In this document: in pieces, positions 63,034 through 64,000 of the stretch
Layout of the letters: each line of letters begins with the position of its first letter
Numbering within the stretch: the first letter of the stretch is position 1
Translations under genes and position numbers: made by a program
Notes under the pieces: model-generated
Told to the model about the DNA's origin: nothing
Seen by the model: the letters and a program-made list of their open reading frames with translations, nothing else
Databases searched by the model: none
From: Cellvibrio japonicus Ueda107
Lineage (GTDB): Bacteria > Pseudomonadota > Gammaproteobacteria > Pseudomonadales > Cellvibrionaceae
DNA length: 64,000 nucleotides
Reading direction: 5' to 3'
NCBI RefSeq assembly: GCF_000019225.1
Contig: NC_010995.1
Coordinates: 1,062,501 to 1,126,500 of the forward strand

Positions 63034-64000
63034 ATGTCTTATCAAGGTTTGGGTTCACTCATGCCCAGGAACGACATACTCGGTTTTATCGTCCTGGCGC
63101 TGATCCTGTTGGTGGTTCTCCCTTTGTCGCTGGATATTTTCCGCCTTAACCTGGTGGGCAAATACCTGACCTACGCCTTCGTGGCGGTAGGCTTGGTGCT
63201 GTGCTGGGGGTACGGCGGTATCTTGAGCCTGGGGCAGGGGGTATTCTTCGGGCTGGGCGGTTACACCATGGCAATGTTTTTAAAACTGGAAGCCTCCGAC
63301 CCTGAGAGCACCAAAATCCAATCCACACCCGGTATCCCCGATTTTATGGATTGGAACCAGATTACCGAATTGCCATTTTTCTGGGAGCCCTTCCACAGTT
63401 TCGGATTCACGCTCCTGGCGATTATCCTGGTGCCTTGCCTTTTTGGTTACATCATTGGTGTGGCTATGTTCAAGCGCCGCGTCGGTGGTGTGTATTTTGC
63501 GATTATTACCCAGGCACTGGCGGCTATCCTCACCATTCTGATTATCGGCCAGCAGGGGTACACCGGGGGTGTCAACGGTATTACCGATTTGCGCACCCTG
63601 CAGGGTTGGGATATACGCACCGACAGCGCCAAATATTTTTTCTATTACCTTTGTGTGGTGCTGTTGTTCGTATGCCTGTTTATCGCGCAATTTATTCGCA
63701 AGAGTAAATTGGGGCGCTTACTGGTGGCCATGCGCGATAAGGAAGATCGTGTGCGCTTCTCCGGTTATGACGTGTCCAACTTCAAGATCTTTGTGTTCTG
63801 TATCGGCGCTGTCTTTGCCGCGGTTGGCGGTGCCATGTTTACCCTGCAAGTGGGATTTATGTCGCCGACCCTGGTGGGCATTGTGCCTTCGATTGAGATG
63901 GTGATTTTCTGTGCGGTAGGTGGGCGCTTGTCAATTGTTGGTGCCGTCTACGGTGCCTTGATCGTTAACTACGCTAAAACCTCGTTCTCGGAAAGTTTTC
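63034..64000 (+). CDS. urtC: Urea ABC transporter permease UrtC (3' end outside the window)
   Basis: The first 322 codons of a LivM-type permease. The start MSYQGLGSLMPRND has AAAGAGGAG in front. Membrane segments alternate with the conserved KYLTYAFVAVGLVLCWGYGGILSLGQGVFFGLGGY block. RVGGVYFAIITQALAAILTILIIGQQGYTGGVNGITDL is typical of UrtC. The frame stays open to the window end, so about 30-60 residues are missing. urtD and urtE are expected beyond the edge. Confidence 0.94.
   Translation, partial: MSYQGLGSLMPRNDILGFIVLALILLVVLPLSLDIFRLNLVGKYLTYAFVAVGLVLCWGYGGILSLGQGVFFGLGGYTMAMFLKLEASDPESTKIQSTPGIPDFMDWNQITELPFFWEPFHSFGFTLLAIILVPCLFGYIIGVAMFKRRVGGVYFAIITQALAAILTILIIGQQGYTGGVNGITDLRTLQGWDIRTDSAKYFFYYLCVVLLFVCLFIAQFIRKSKLGRLLVAMRDKEDRVRFSGYDVSNFKIFVFCIGAVFAAVGGAMFTLQVGFMSPTLVGIVPSIEMVIFCAVGGRLSIVGAVYGALIVNYAKTSFSESF

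Overview
The window looks like a chromosomal segment of a gammaproteobacterium of the Cellvibrio/Pseudomonas kind, most likely Cellvibrionaceae. This is inferred from the Pseudomonas-like 23S/5S sequence, the holD-like/rimI pair, the conserved rsmI-lpoA-yraN-diaA-dolP block, an AlgP-like histone-H1 protein, a class A RNase P RNA and a large TonB-dependent receptor. Genus and species are a guess; no database was searched.

Layout. 1-2.76 kb: 3' part of a 23S rRNA gene, a 5S rRNA gene and the operon terminator. 2.9-6.1 kb: holD-like and rimI, convergent with a RegA/RegB (PrrA/PrrB, RoxR/RoxS) redox two-component pair. 6.2-10.3 kb: a MATE efflux pump, release factor 3 and two unknown proteins. 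10.3-13.2 kb: a periplasmic chalcone-isomerase-like/TonB C-terminal fusion, then a cyclic-nucleotide-binding protein and a YcgR-like PilZ protein. 13.3-16.6 kb: the AlgP-like protein, a 1.4 kb gene-poor stretch, an exbD gene without exbB, and a YbaK-type tRNA deacylase. 16.8-21.5 kb: a class Ic aspartate aminotransferase, an M48 membrane protease with LemA, and the dolP end of the next block. 20.85-25.4 kb: the envelope block dolP, diaA, yraN, lpoA (minus strand) and divergent rsmI. 25.5-30.7 kb: TonB-dependent receptor, rnpB, a DUF2145 protein, a small exported protein and an HTH regulator. 30.8-34.9 kb: a YaeR-like VOC protein, a degenerate NodB-type deacetylase, a large exported helical protein and a membrane acyltransferase. 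35-42.7 kb: an orphan nitrate-type ABC ATPase, a transglutaminase-like/TPR lipoprotein, a DUF1080 protein, glutathione peroxidase, a TPR/retropepsin protein and a PAP2-eptA pair for lipid A modification.

42.6-54.5 kb is the accessory region and the best candidate for an undescribed system. It is a minus-strand three-gene unit: a 287-residue protein built from three ~95-residue repeats each carrying a D-H-H-[V/I]-K motif, a 2810-residue RHS/YD-repeat giant whose tail is Ala/Gly-rich and hydrophobic with no recognisable toxin, and a Ca-dependent PI-PLC-like enzyme with a C-terminal concanavalin-like domain. None of the three has a Sec signal. A nested inverted repeat lies just after the last gene, and a short, probably truncated ORF overlaps the 3' end of eptA. 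AT-rich non-coding flanks bound the unit.

54.8-64 kb: an LpxO-like lipid A dioxygenase, then a LuxR-type response regulator overlapping a hybrid histidine kinase whose N-terminus is a whole NCS1-type nucleobase transporter followed by a cysteine cluster. It is divergent from the urea ABC importer genes urtA, urtB and urtC (urtC runs off the end). The layout suggests this sensor controls urea or nucleobase nitrogen uptake.
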